The notes under the pieces were generated by a model. It ran no database searches. It was given only the letters and a program-made list of their open reading frames with translations, and was not told the DNA's origin. A program made the position numbers and the translations under genes. A DNA stretch of 64,000 bases from Carposina sasakii. Its lineage: Eukaryota; Arthropoda; Insecta; Lepidoptera; Carposinidae. Location: positions 1,550,001 to 1,614,000 of the forward strand of contig CP053162.1 of assembly GCA_014607495.2 (NCBI GenBank). The letters are read 5' to 3'. This document shows, piece by piece, positions 24,001 to 39,000 of this stretch. Within the stretch, counting starts at the first letter, position 1. The number at the start of each line of letters is the position of its first letter.

Positions 24001-27000
24001 GATGAACAGCTCGGGACCGCCCAGGATGGTTGTCAGAGGCTCTGTGAACATGACTATAAATGAAGAACAGTTTTGTGATATATTATTATGATAAAAGGGT
24101 TACTTTAGTAACTAAATGCTACATATGTGGACTCAAATTTTGTTAATGTCCTACTAATTCATTGACTATATTCTGTGCTCGACGTTATAGAGTAAACTAT
24201 GTTCATGGAACTCTGCCTCAGCTATGGTAAAAGTGTTTGGATTCATGCCCACATGGACGATTTTTCTGACGGTCAGATAAACTGCTCTCCAAAAGTTGAT
24301 CAAGATCAACTTTATCCTTAACATAGGCTATCTGAACATTAAAATATGTCATCTTTCCAGTCTAATCCATAGCTGGTCTACAATGCAATACATAACGCGT
24401 TCGGTAATGAAATTAAATTAAATCGTTTCTTGACTACTTTCCTTTCTTAATTAATATTAAAATTAACTACAGCATGAAAAAGTTACCATACTCGTAACCA
24501 ATATTCACTACTACTCGTAACATCGGCAACTTCACTAAGTAAGTTTAATGGTGATTGCCCGGCTAATACTCTTTCCTTTTATAAGAGCATTAAAACTTTT
24601 AGTTTTCAAATAAAAATTGATATTCCCGTACATTTCTAGATTGGCCTAGTTTTGGAGCGAGGCTTTTGAGCGGGCTCGCCGCTATCCCGTGGGATGCCGA
24701 TGCCGTAATAATACAATGATATAAAACCGAGCATTTTATATTCATAAATGGAAGGTGGGCAATATAATTATGATAATAATATTAGGTGTTTGTTTTTAAT
24801 TTTATTTACAGGGTATGTATAACAGCCAGGCAAATACTAAAATACCCAACAAGTACCATAGTTTTGAGTTATACGATAGTATTATTACTCGCAGGAAATA
24901 CATTTTAATTTGATTATCCGCAATGTATAACACCAAAATCAGTCCACATTTAAGCAAAATGATATAAAAATGGGCGACTATAGGGTATTTTCCCGCTGAA
25001 TTTGAGGTTTAAAATTACTTGTTTTCAAATAGTACCTATAAACAGATGTCAGATTTGCCTGGCTGTCACACATACCGTGTATGTTAAGTTTTATAGGTAA
25101 CCCTGGGAGTAATCTACTAAAAATCCGTTTTTTTATGTTTACACAAATTAAAACTGACATAAATTACGATCTTTTATATAAAAAATATATACCTTTACAG
25201 GATGTGGGTGACAGCCAGGCAAATACTGAAATGTGAACAAGTACCATTGTGTTGAGTTATACGACAGTGTTAATTACTCTTAGAAAATGTATTTTTTATT
25301 TGATTAACAGTAATCTTTGCTGTCCGCGCCAATTGTATTGGGCGATCCTGTGACTAATTAAATGGCCTTATTGGTTATTGTGTAACACATTGATGTTTTT
25401 GGATCACTTGTGACTCTCCTTTAGGGTTGATCAGTTATTTGAACTTTTTTGAGGGCAACTTTTTTTTGAAAATCATCCTATGGTTGAAATTTTATTTTTA
25501 AGTAATTATCTAAGGGCTAATAAAACGAACTAAACTATTTTTTATCCTGAAAATATTTTTTAAATGTCGGAAAATTTAGGAATTTTCCTGCGGACATTTT
25601 AAGTGTTTTCTGCCTCAGAATCATGGTCTGAAGTCATGGTATTAATATTTGCCTGGCTGTCACAAACATCCTGTATAATACAGTCCCCGCACGTGGGATT
25701 GAGAATATAGTATTCAAAATGAAGATAAAACTCACCAACAACAGACAGATACATCCTGTGGCCGATAGGTGGCGTTGTGCCGACTTGGCACTCATACACG
25801 CCCGAATCGCGCCTCTGAGGGAACCTTATCTACAAGAAAATAAAATATATTAGAGAAAATATTGTTATGATTCACATTAGGAGATGCATATCGAGGAGGG
25901 AGATAAGGTTATAGTTGGTTTTATTATCTAGTTGTGGCAAGTTTCGGCTTAGAAAAATATAAAAGCAAGAACGGATAGCGTATCATAATATTTATGAAGC
26001 AATCCATTTGTAATTTTATATCTATCATATCTTCGTACACGGCTTTGCTCCCAAAATAGTGTAGTTAGAACTAGGATCGCGAATGAAATCTTACAGCCAC
26101 TTTTAGCATAGTAGAGCCACTAGAATACATCAGCTGCATCTCCTTTTGTGCACGTCGTAATAGTCGATAAGGAAATCAGCCCCCTAGCATAAACATGAAT
26201 CATGGATATCGTAACGTACGACATCGTATCGTCTCTATACAAAATTCAACATGGCGGCTATATTAATTGTATTTTGACAGGGTAATTAATGGCGATAAAT
26301 CGGTTTATCATATCGTGTTACGCAGGTAATGCTAGACGATAAGCCAGCATCTTTTATATATGACCCCGCTATGCTGTAAGATGTCCTTTGTGATCCTGCA
26401 GGTCTGGCTCTTCATTTTGGGTATACAACGAGCACCGTATGTATTTATATATATATACCAATAGTATGTAAGGTCTAGCCAGAAGTAGTAACAATCTTTT
26501 GGGATGCGGCATAATCATACACAAGAAACATAATGTGAATATTTTAAAGAAAATATTCACGCTAGTTTAGTTTTCTATTATCTCATACAAAAATTTTAAT
26601 ATTTTTCTCAAAGATCCTGTATAACCGTCACGTGAACTCACACAACGACACACGCATAGTAAACTAAGGCCGCTGTCCCTTTCTGCCACGTCTAAATTAA
26701 CACGCATAGATCATGAAGGTTGCACACGCACACGTCCGTTTTTCTCTTTCGGCGTATTTGATGCGCCGCGACAACTACAGCATGATTATTTATGTATTAT
26801 TAAAAGATGGAAGTTTACTTTAATGTTTTCTCGAAAACTAGCGAGTTAATTTAGATTATTATTTCATTAAAGGTCTTTACTAGTGGACGCCCGCGACTAC
26901 GTCTGCGTGGACTACAGAAAAAACGAAATGTCGAAATTATCCGGGATAAAAACATTTTCGCTGGATAAAAAGTAGCCTATATGTTAAGTGGGACCTGTCA

Positions 27001-30000
27001 CAATATATTCCTGAAAACTGCATCGAAATCGGTTCAGCCGTTTCTGATATTAGCGTGCACAAACGCACAGACAAATAGACAAACCGACAAACAGACTAAA
27101 AATCCAAAAATCATCGTTTTGGGTTCTATTGCGTTGATAAAGGTCTCCTATAATATGTTTTCTCATATATCTTCCATGTACAGCGGGAAGCGCCTTTGTT
27201 TTATAATATGTAGTGATAGTGATGTCAAGATCTTCAGTTGCATACTGACCTTCAGGATCCAGTCCTCAGTGTGAGGGTTGTGTACGCTCACGAACCTCTG
27301 GTCAGACGTGTACGTCATGCGTCCGGATGTCAGCAGGTGAATATCTCGATGCCGGATCCATGATACCTGGGGTAAAAAGATAATTGAAATACATATATAG
27401 GTACATAGGCATATGAGATATGGTTATAGTAACGTGTCACTGATATTTACATCTGGAACAGCTTTGCTAAACGTGGTTGGAGGATCTCCTTCGTGATCCT
27501 GCAGTTCTGGCTACCCCATTCCGGGAACACAACCCTGTGTGTGTATAGTTATGTATAATTTATGCATTGAATACGAGTATATACATAAATTTAATCATTA
27601 TATAATTTCTGCTCTAATCCCATTATGAATGTGTTTTGCCCAATATGGTTTCTTCCGAAACTCATATAGCCAGATTATATAACTGAAATGAACAATGTAT
27701 CAATTTTTTGCTTTTTATCCTTAGATGAAAACAAAATAGCGGAAGATAGGGCACGTCCTTAAAATCGTCAACTAGAAGTTAGGCATGCTACACAACTACA
27801 CGCACGAACACACACACAGCTGTAATTGTATTTAACGCTGTACCCTACTGAGCGATAGAGACAAACCTATTTATTTCGACAGTAGCGCGAGCGAGACAAG
27901 CGCGTTTCAATAGAGCATCATCGGAATAATTTCGGGTTGAGTCGTGTCAGCTCGTGTCCCAGACAATAACTATGGTAAGAAGCTACTGCAAAAACGAAAC
28001 ACAGCGGGCGCATTCGCACACGCACGGCACGTGTTTGCTTGTTTAACTTGTCGCACATAGATGTATCATATATTTTTATCTCGCTCTGCAAAATGGCGAT
28101 CAAAACAATAAGTGAATTTATAATTATTAACCTAAAAATTTAAAATTTTCGTGTGCTTATGCGTGAAAAAATGATTCTATGTGATTTGTTTTTTTTAGTG
28201 ATTAGCACAACGCACAGAAGCACATGACGGCATTTTGATAACTTTTACCCCGCTTAAAATAAAAAAATAATTTCTCCCGTCACACGAGCGCGCTATTGCT
28301 ACTCTCAACTGCAAATGAGTGAAATCAGGCGACGTTGGCCTAATTTAAGCGGTCCACGCGCTGGAGACGAATCACCTATCTTCTATTTTGTTTTCATCTA
28401 AGTTTATATCAGGTAAAATAGTCGTCTTTACCACATTAAAAGCCCCTAAAACGGGACAATAAAATGTGGGTTCATATTTATCAGGAAGTCATTACAATAA
28501 TGTCACTTCAAAAACATAGCTTCCAAACTATAAGATTTTACTTGAGATCTTCCTCATCACCTCAGTTAATGTCACGTTATGTGGAAGGTTAAGTTAATCT
28601 TCAGGGACCAATAACGTAAGCGATTATTTTAGTAGGTAGGTAACCTCTAAGGATATATTACACTATAGTAACGCATCCTAACAAGGGAAATTTTGTGGGA
28701 TAACTATTATCTTGTCCGTTTAACCTTATAAAATAAAATACATACATACATAAAGGTCACGGCCATTATCCCCCAAGGAGGTTAGGCAGAGGTGTACAAA
28801 TTACACACCCACTTTTCACCAGTTAGCTTATGAAGTCCCACGTGGTAACTGGTGAGCCTACCGCCGTTTTTCGGGCACAAAAACAACAATGTAGCGACCG
28901 GTAACTAAAATGAAATGTCAAGAAAAATTTATACTTAGTTTAGGTTTTCGACATTACCTAGTCAAAAAAGCAACTTGAATAAGTTTAAGGGAAAGGCAGC
29001 ATTAACTTTATTCTTCAGATAGTCTATCTGATTATTAAAAAAACGCGGACCTTAAGCTTCTAATAATACGATGAAATTTATTATAAGCAAAGCCTCATGG
29101 TAATTTCAAAAAATTTAAGGCCTTACTTAAAAACCATGTATGTGTTAAGGTTAAGTAACCGTCAAGCATGACATTTGACAACAAAATGCATCGAATATCT
29201 GTCAAATTAAGCGTTGGTTAGTAGAGTCAATCAATGTTTGTTTTTTATAAGTAAGGCTCTTAAGCTATAAGATTTAATTATTGTTTAAGTCATTACTTTC
29301 ATATATAGGTTACTCGTGTCACTTTATAAGAAAATATAATTTGCGACCTTGAATCTACCTATCTATAACCACGCCGTCATTGCTCAAAAACGAATAAAAT
29401 TTAGATCCCTCACATCACTCTCCGTAATACATGGCACAGGTAATTCCCGCTTTGATATAATTCAAATTATCTTTGTTCTGCTTTTGATCTCGTCTGCGAA
29501 GTTTTTTACGTGAAAAAGTTGTTTAACATCACGGTTTATTGTGATATAAGGGGATTCGGATACGTTATTAAGGATTTTTATGAATGTTGTCGTATGGTTG
29601 AAAATGTTGTGTCTATTAAAAAAAAATGTATTATGTACACTATGTTCCTGTGGTTCCCATAATGGGAAAGCTTCAGCGACCATATCATTATTATCATCAT
29701 CATTAGCATAGCAGACCCAGATGGAAATTTACATAGTATGTAAATTTATGATTATTCTGGAACAAAAATAAAGCGTTAATATGGTAAGAACAAGAGAGAA
29801 CAAGTGATGCATCGGTCGAAATCGATAAACATTTGGTTAATAGGATGGTCTTATATTAATTTATAATGAGTATTTCACTCTTGCATTGAATTTTTTGGAT
29901 GCAGGCCGCTTCCGACCGATCGGAGTGGAGGTTGTTGGGGGAAGCCTATGTTCAACAGTGGACTTCTCATGGCTGAAAATGATGATGTTATCATTTTTAT

Positions 30001-33000
30001 CGATACTTTACTTTCCTGAGTTTTTAAATGGTAGGTATGTAATGTTTTATTTTATCTCCTATATCTATAAGTGTCATAACTTAAAAAGCGGTGATAGCCC
30101 AGTGGTTAAGACATGCACCTTCCAAGCGGGAGACATAAGTTCGATCCCAGCCACGGGCCTGTGGATTGATTGATTGAATTTATTTCATATACAGATTTTA
30201 ACTTGCAAAATTGTCACTTAGCTCGTGCCTCGGAAAGCACGTAAAACCGTTGGTCCTGCGCCTGATCTCTCTCCGCTCGTGTCGGCTTTCCGTCCTATCG
30301 GACTATGAGATTGACGGAATAGAGAGTGCATCTGTGTTTGCGCACACACTTGTGCACTATAATATCTCCTGCGTACCTGGCCAATCTCCGTAGAGATTGG
30401 TCGCCTTGACCGAAATACGGTGGGAGATCATCACCAACTTACAAACCTGAATTTACTAGTACCTAACCAATCGAACTTGTCATCCACTATCATCCAAGTC
30501 TAAAGTTCCATTCCCATTACCCGGTGTAATATTATACCGGAAAGGTAATTTTACCCGCACGTTTATTTCAAGTTTAATTTATACGAAACACGTGCACGAA
30601 TATTTACCTGTATATTACATGATGCGAACGTTGAAATGAAGCTCCTATTTGCTTTGGATGAGGTGTACATGACTAAAGTAATAAATTCCGGAAAGGTGTA
30701 TGAGCCTTTATATAGTGCAAATTGTGAATTGGGGAATTTTGTAGTAAATGAAATGGTAATTTCGGTAAGGTTTGAAGTTAAAATTAAGGTGTATTTTACT
30801 TTACACATCAGTTTGGTACAACACTGGCCGTATTTTAATACAGAGTATTTAAAATAATAATAATTTAATATGCCAGGAAAGAAATAATCAACTATACCTA
30901 TCCTATTTCAAGTAACAAGGGATTAGGACATTTCGGTAAATCTTCTATTATAGTCCTCATCAGCTAACATTTATGCCAGATTTCAGTTTCTAGATCAAGT
31001 CACAAATTACTTAGTTTAGTTAATAAACCCTCAAAAATTAAAAGAACATTGAAAATGAATATTGTACCCATATTTTCCCGTAACATGTCAGAAAGTTACA
31101 AGGGACGCAACGAAAAACAATGATCTGGGAAGCCGCTAAATAAACCTTTTAATTTTACGAATATTCAAAACGGATAGGAAAACAAGGCAAAATTGTCTTT
31201 GATCCTCTTTTTTTAATAATAAAAATGCAAATAAACAAAACAGTATCTGTACTTGGTGTGTTTACAGATAAATATTTAATTATTGTTTGGCATTCATTGC
31301 TGTTTCACATATTTTCATTAAAATATAAGCACAAATTTAAATACAACACGTACATATTAATTTCCATATTTGGAGATTTGTCTCGGTAGATACGTACTAG
31401 CTATATAGAGTTTTAAAAATGGGCATGTTAAGCGAAATGATATGAAAATACCCACTATTAGAGAACCTATCTACAAAATTTAAGATTCGAAATATTTTTA
31501 TTCTTTTCCCCAGATACTATAGAAAAATTAATAAATCAAATTTTTTTACAATCTTAAAAATAAACATTAGATTAGCTTTTCAAGTTGTGAATTAACAAAG
31601 CTGTATATTTAATATTAAGATAGTATGTATGTTTATGTAAGACTAGCTAACGCTTACTATAAAGCGATATCGAAGTTTAATCTCACAAAGATTGGAATAA
31701 ATACATGTGCCAAAACAATAACTAGTGGCCCGGTGGGGCCGGAAGCACTTCCCTATTCACCAACCCCACAAATAAATTTTCACAAATTGAACTGTAACTT
31801 TATATACTAGCGGCCGCCCACGTGAGAATGCATTACTCCCGTGCGAAGCCGGGGCGGATCCCTAGTTATACATTATAAACTTTCCTCGTGAATTACTCTA
31901 TCTATAAAAAAACGCATCAAAATCCATTTCCTAGTTTGAAAGATCTAGTATATGTATATATAGTATACATAGGGACGGACAAACAGCGGCAAGCGACTTT
32001 GTTTTATAATATGTAGTGATAATGACTAGCTGATACTTCTTACTCGTATAACGCGATATCGAAGTTTTTCACAATGGTTAAAACATATATACATGGGCCA
32101 AACAGTAACTAGTGGCCCGGTGGGGCCAGAAACGATTTCCTTTTCACCAATGAATTTTCGAAAAATAGTGGCTACATTTGTCCTACTTACCGTCCTATTC
32201 CCCAAGTCGTGAACCCTGCAGTTCAGCTGCGCGGTCTTGCCGACCAGCGCGGTCACGTTTCTGGAGTACGCGATGTCGAAGTGAGGCCCTCGCTGCGTCA
32301 GGCCGAGGTCTACGTCGGTGTAGTCCAGCTCCTGGACGCCGTCTGATGCCAGGGCATTTGCGTTGTCGGTGCCACCTGGTGGAGAAGAGGGTAAATTAAG
32401 CTACATGTACCACAGCCAGGGAGTGTAAAAAAACGTAAAATACTACAGCTGCTTCTCTTCCCGGGCATACCGGTCACTACTAACCGAACTTGTACATCTC
32501 AACTATACCCTAAAAATTTGGTCAGAAGTGGCACCATGTGGTTCTATCGGCTCTTGGTACTCTGCCTACCCCGTAAGGGATACAGGCGTGATTATATGTA
32601 TGTATTACCATAGCCACATTTAGCATAGCAGGATCAGGCATTAAAGATCAGTGCTAAGTTGCTAGCTTATTTATTTATTTATTTTTATTTATTTATTTAG
32701 ACACACTTACAGAACATACATTAAGAGCAACAATAATTACACTTACAACTAAAAATCTGATGTATGTGCCAATTATAGGTGTGCTACATCATTCACAGAT
32801 AATATTATAGTGTAGTGTGTTTCATCAAACAGCTCCCCTGGGCGAGGGCGCCAGCTTATTGCTTGAGTGCCCTCTTTCTTATTAGACTGTATAATATAAA
32901 ATGTAAATAGTAAAACAATATAATGTAGATAAGTATAAATAAATGTTATACATAAGTTTTCTTCTATAAATTCACGGTTCTTGACCATAATAATAAGAAT

Positions 33001-36000
33001 TAACCCTATGAAAAAGAGCTCACTTAATCACAAGATTAATCTCAAATTTCGAGATAAAACGATTCTCCCAATTCATTTTCCTCTTGTTCAAAACTTGGCA
33101 GACTTTTGGAAAGAATGGAGTTCACCGCCTCGTAATTACTTGTATTTGATAGCCTGTCGGCAAATATTTTGGTATTGCTTTATTACTCAATCTAAATTGA
33201 TGGTTTATTCATAACAAGTCACAAAATCTTTGGATAAATATATTTTTATAAAATTGAAATATTGCCATCTTAATTTAGGAAGACTTTTTCACAGTAGCTA
33301 CATAAGACAAGAAGATCCTATATCTCCGAAGCTCTTTACAGCTGTCCTTGAAAAAATCTTCCGAAACCTCAACTGGGATCAACATGGAATAAAAATAAAC
33401 GGGGTACTTATCTCCAACCTACGTTTTGCAGATGGCCTGGTATTATTCACGGAAACTCCAACTAACCTCCAATGTATGCTCACTCAACTGGCAATTGAGA
33501 GCAAGAAAACAGGACTTAGTATGAACTTAGATAAAACCAAAATTATTACTCTCAACAAGAAGGAAGAAATCCATGTTGAAGATGAGATCATCGAATATGT
33601 TGATTATATATATTTGGGACAGATCATCTCAACCACAACACAAATGACTAAAGAAGGCTAAAGAAAGACTTAGAAGAGATACTGGAGCTTAAAAGAGGTA
33701 ATGAAAAACAGGCAATTTCACATCAAAGTAAAAACGAAAATATTTGAAACCTATATCCTACCTTTCCTAACCTACGGCTGTCAGACATGGGCACTAACAA
33801 ACCTACAACTGGAAAAATTTATGGTATGCCACCACTCAATGGAAAGAAGCATGTTGGGTCTTAAAAGAATAGATAAAATAAGGAACTCATACATAAGAGA
33901 AAAAACTAAAATAACAGAAAGTAGTGTGAGAGTTAAAAAACTAAAATGGAGTTGGATAGGCCATATGATCATGGGACCTGACAAGTGGAGTAAAATAACA
34001 ACCATATGGTTCCCCAAAGAAGGAAAGAGAAAGAGAGGTAGACCTCCAAGGAGATGGGTAATAGTTGGTTGTATAATAATAGGTTGCAGGGAATACATGG
34101 ACACGGAAAGCACAGGATAGGCATGAATGGAAACGGCTGGGGGAGGCCTATGCCAAATGGCAAACAGATGAGCAATATTAAATAAAACAAAACTGTAGAT
34201 AGATATAAGTTCTTTGTCTGAATAAATGGCTTTATTATTATTAAAGTGAAGATAATAATCATATAATATCTTTTAGGGCCAATTTTCCATAGCTATGGAC
34301 TATGGAGGACTATGTTGTCAGCACGAGAGGTTCTCCTGGTAACCCTTAATCGCCTCGTACGATACCCACGAGCAGGTATAGCACAGCGGTGGTACAAACT
34401 CTATTCTGCCGGCACTACACGGCTTGATATCCATTAATATTCCTTGAGTCATGACGTACATAACACAGCACATTTCTGGTATATAGGCACCCTTAAAGTA
34501 AGATTTGTTTGCATCGTGGAAGTGCTATATAACTGCTAACAATGAAATTAACCGAGATAAGAATTTACCGGGTTAAGGCGATTATCACACTGCCACGCAC
34601 CATACAGCGTTGCGCGTGAATACGTTTTTTAACGTTGTTTGTATCTCCGTTTGTATAGGAAACTCGCACAGTCCAACAGGCAGAAAATGCATCCACGCGT
34701 ACCTGCGTAGGTCCGTCGACAAGCAACATGCAGCGTGGTGCGTGGCAATAGCCTATCTCCTTTCTCAAGCTCTAGAGACTGTATATAATTTCAATTGTTT
34801 ACTAGTTTAGTCATAAAAACATAACAAATAAACAAATTTACTTTCGCATTAGTTGGGATTGGCATTGTTAGTTGGGATTCATAAAAATCTCTGATATTAA
34901 ATTTAAAAACAAAATCCCTGCCTAGTCGAGTGTATGCAAAAAAAATTCACTCACAATTTCCTAGTATAGGTACGACAAATTTTCACACAATTACCTCGCA
35001 TTCAGCGATGAAAATATTCACAAAGGAAGCGCTTAACCGTTTAAAAGTATCACCAGATGTTTTACAAAACACAAGCTTTAATATTCAACATGACTACGAG
35101 CTAGGAAGAGAGTAGACTTGGTTTAGGTTTATATTATATAAATCAGCTATATCACATCACACGTTAGCCTATTGCAGTCCACTGCTGGACGTAGGCTTCT
35201 CCCAGGGCACAACACAAGGCTTACTGCCAGTCATCAAGCTGGGCAGGCGGGTTGGTGACCGCAGTGTGATTTTCGGACTATATTTTCAACACGGGAGGTG
35301 TTGAAAACATAGTCCGAAATTTTGTATCTCTTTTGAAATTCTCGGGACTACAGAGTCCGAACGAAGAGTTTTAAGCGAACTTTAATATGGTGTAGGATAC
35401 ACATGGCAGATACCATCGCCGAGCGCACAATATGATACACCCGGCGATGGTCCCCGCCATGTGCAAGACTATTGGAGTGCAGAGCTATGTCATGCGATGG
35501 AAACAAAGGCTATGGGGCTGCATGTTGGGTGGGGTTAGGTAACTGGGCTATTGAAGGAGACTAACGGATACCTGCCATTACAACCAAGTCTCAGAATTGT
35601 TAGGTGGCAGGCGGTGACTCGTCAACTCATTTTATGGGCCCTCTGAAACGGCCGCACGCACGGAGCGACAAAGGGGGCAACATTTGGTGAGCGGCTAGGG
35701 TGGAGGGGTATCTCTGGGCTTTAAACCGAAGCCAACTCGCCGCTTACGGAGGGACACGTCCACCCGAGCTTTCATAACTCTCGCGACTCCACTCTGCCCG
35801 GCCGGCGAAGGCAAGGCAGAGGCGTGGGAACTGTTCCTCGTCAGACCTCACTCTGGCACGCGAGATGAGGAACAGGGTCTATCCCCGGGAGTACTTCGGG
35901 TCCGTGGGAACGCTACCTCCCAACAGCTCGCCACAAGCTGCCCTGCGGGCTTATTATTATTATTATTATATCTTAGATTTAATCTTCAACTTGTTATCAT

Positions 36001-39000
36001 ATAAAATTTCTAATCATGAAAAAATAATCCGATATTCTTTTTGATCTCTCCTATTAAAATTGGTTTACTGATATTATATCTAAGTACATATAGAATTTAG
36101 AATATTATTATCTCGAGTATAATTTCTAGGTACCTACTGGATTCTCCGTATTTCTGAATAGCGTGAATAATATAATTCACAGAAAAACAATCAGAGAGTT
36201 TCAAATTCAAGGAACAAGATACTCTTTCGAAATTTGTTATCCCTTTTATTGTCATTGAAAACGTAATCTTAGAAAACGCTGTCGTTGACTCTACAGTTAT
36301 TTGATAAATTTTATTTAGGAGCATTGTTTCCGATATTTTTAGTAAATTACACGATTTTGACCATACAGACCATTCAACCCATTTTTACCCCTTTGGAGTT
36401 TGTTATTTCTTCACGAAACTAATCTTAATTTTTTTCCATACAGATAGTTGGTATGTACACCGGCCCCGTGAGTACGTAAAAGCAATATCAAAGCCGAAGC
36501 AAAGCGATAGCGAAAATTGTACAATATTCGCCTTGAAATGTCAAAGTTCCTTTGAAATTCGTTTTACGTAATACGAATTTGATTTTTTTTTAATTTATTT
36601 TTTGATTTTATTATACACTACACAACACATTAACCTAGTCCCACATTAAGATCTTGTGTCGTGGGTACTAAGCAACGCTATATAAATATATAGATAAGTA
36701 TAGAAACATCCATGACTCGGAAACAAACATCGATATTCATCATATCAATATTTGCACCTACCGGGATTCGAACCCAGGACCCTGGCGTCGCAGGCAGGGT
36801 CACCTACTAGACCAATCGGCCGTCAAGCCGATTTGACAAGCAATAAGCGATTTTTGTACAATTTTCGCTATCGCTTTGCTTTTGCTTGTTAGGTAATAAG
36901 TTATAATTATAGGCACATAATATGTACTACAGCTAACATAATATATGTAATCATTCCGTATTAGATTAAAAAAAAAACACGCGTCGACATGTAAATAGTT
37001 CACATCGAATTTCGGCATGTCTATAAGATCCTATCTCTATGGTGGATGTCGACTTTTGTCTCGAAAAAGCATTATGGCCGGAGGCAAAGACAGGCATTGT
37101 GTACAGCCTGAGTAATAGCTATATATATCCCTTTATGTAATAGCCATAAATGCTTGAAATATTAGCTTCTATTCTATTTTAATAAAAAAAATATCGGCCT
37201 TCCGTTTTGCAGCCTACGTTATTTTACTGACGATTTTTTGTTAAAAATGTATGTGTTATTTGCGACTAGTGGACGGATTTTACTTTTGTTACTGCTCTAA
37301 CAACAGAATACTAGAAACAAAATGAAATAAATATCTAAAAGAGTCTCCTATATAACAGACATGATTTTTTCGTGAACCGTGTGCGAGTTCGACTAGCACT
37401 TATTTATTACATACATAAATACATATCGATACCGGAAATTTCAATTGTCGTAAAGGACATTTTACCTAAAATGAGTTATTTATATATTTGGAATCAGCGT
37501 CGCGAGCTCTATGGAATGGCATATTTAAAATTGTCATATCTCTTAAAAAAAATCCTTTACGACCTAGATTTTCAGTAGCTATAAATATACTTTTTTAAAT
37601 ATTTAGGACATATGGTAAAAATATTTTTTGGTAGGCGTCGTAAAGGTGCATTTTTATTATTTATGAGGTTGTAATTATGTTATATGATAATCGGAAACCA
37701 TTACGACCTGTCTATTCTTTATTATAATATTCGTAATTATGGTGTAAAGGCCGTTTGTTATTTTGATGTCCTTTACGACCCTAATTTTAAGCGATCATTT
37801 CTAATACCTACGGCGCGCGCAGCGTGAAGAAATATGCAACAAGTTACGAGTTGTAATAACAAGTGGCGCTCGGGCTCGGACACGAGGCGATGCGCAGGAT
37901 AACGGGGGTGTAAGTAACGGGTGCGGGAGGAGCGTGACCCATACGATTCACTTTGCAAAGTCAGTTCGCGCGCAAACGTTAGTTGGTGTTGTTTGTTTTA
38001 TGCTAATAATGTCGGACCATAAATTACCCAAAAAATTGAATTCTTTAGAAGTAAGGAAGAGGAAAGTTAACGCAATATTAAAGTACCACTGCAAAATGTT
38101 ACGGTAAGTAATTAATTCATATTATTATTTATTTAAATCTAGGTATTATAGTTAAACTAAAGAGAACCAATGTAAAATAATGTTTGTACGTAGGTATAAT
38201 AGGTACATACCCCAAAAAATCAATTATATCTATATATATAAGTGAAAATAGGTATCTAGGATGTTTACGAAACTTGAATTTTGATATAGTATAGACTAAA
38301 ATCAAATTAAATGTGAATTTATGACCTTTAAAATTAGATACCCACCTACCTACTTACTTGATTTACTAAGTTATTGTAGTTAACCATAAATGATAATCAC
38401 AAATTATCATTATTAAGATATTTTTTGTAGATAGCCCGAGACATAGATAATTATAAAATCTTACTCTCTTAAATAGACGACAAATGACAAGTTATGTAGG
38501 TAACTTTGTTTCCGTATAGCAATTCTGTCATTTCATATTGCAGTAATAGACAATAGACATAAGTTTAGGTATTCATCTGTTTACCATCACACTAATTGTT
38601 ATTATAAATAAGTGAACTTGTGACTGGTTAATAAGCTAGTTAAAGCGGCGAAGGCGCATTGAAGCACATTATGAAGTAAATAATTTAATATAAACTTAAC
38701 TACCTAAAGATACGGTCTATTATTGTATACTAAGAATATACGACGAGCGTCACGTGCGTATTTATTATTCTTACACAATAATTTACCCTATTTTAAGGTA
38801 GTTAAGGTTTAGTATTAAATTGTTCATTTCAAAATGTGCTGCGTTGCGCATCCATCGGTGGGCGCTGGGTTGGTCTTAAAGGACTTTATAACAAGATTTT
38901 ATTTGTTATGATGTCCTTTACGACGTAAATCACTGGTGGTTCGCGCGTCAACCACTAAAGACATACATCTTAAAGGACATCATAATACGATTTTATTTGT

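Noticed and set aside
32178..32399. Plus-strand 73-codon Arg/Ser-rich frame
   Set aside because: It is the antisense shadow of dpr exon 2, whose GC-rich codons keep the other strand open.
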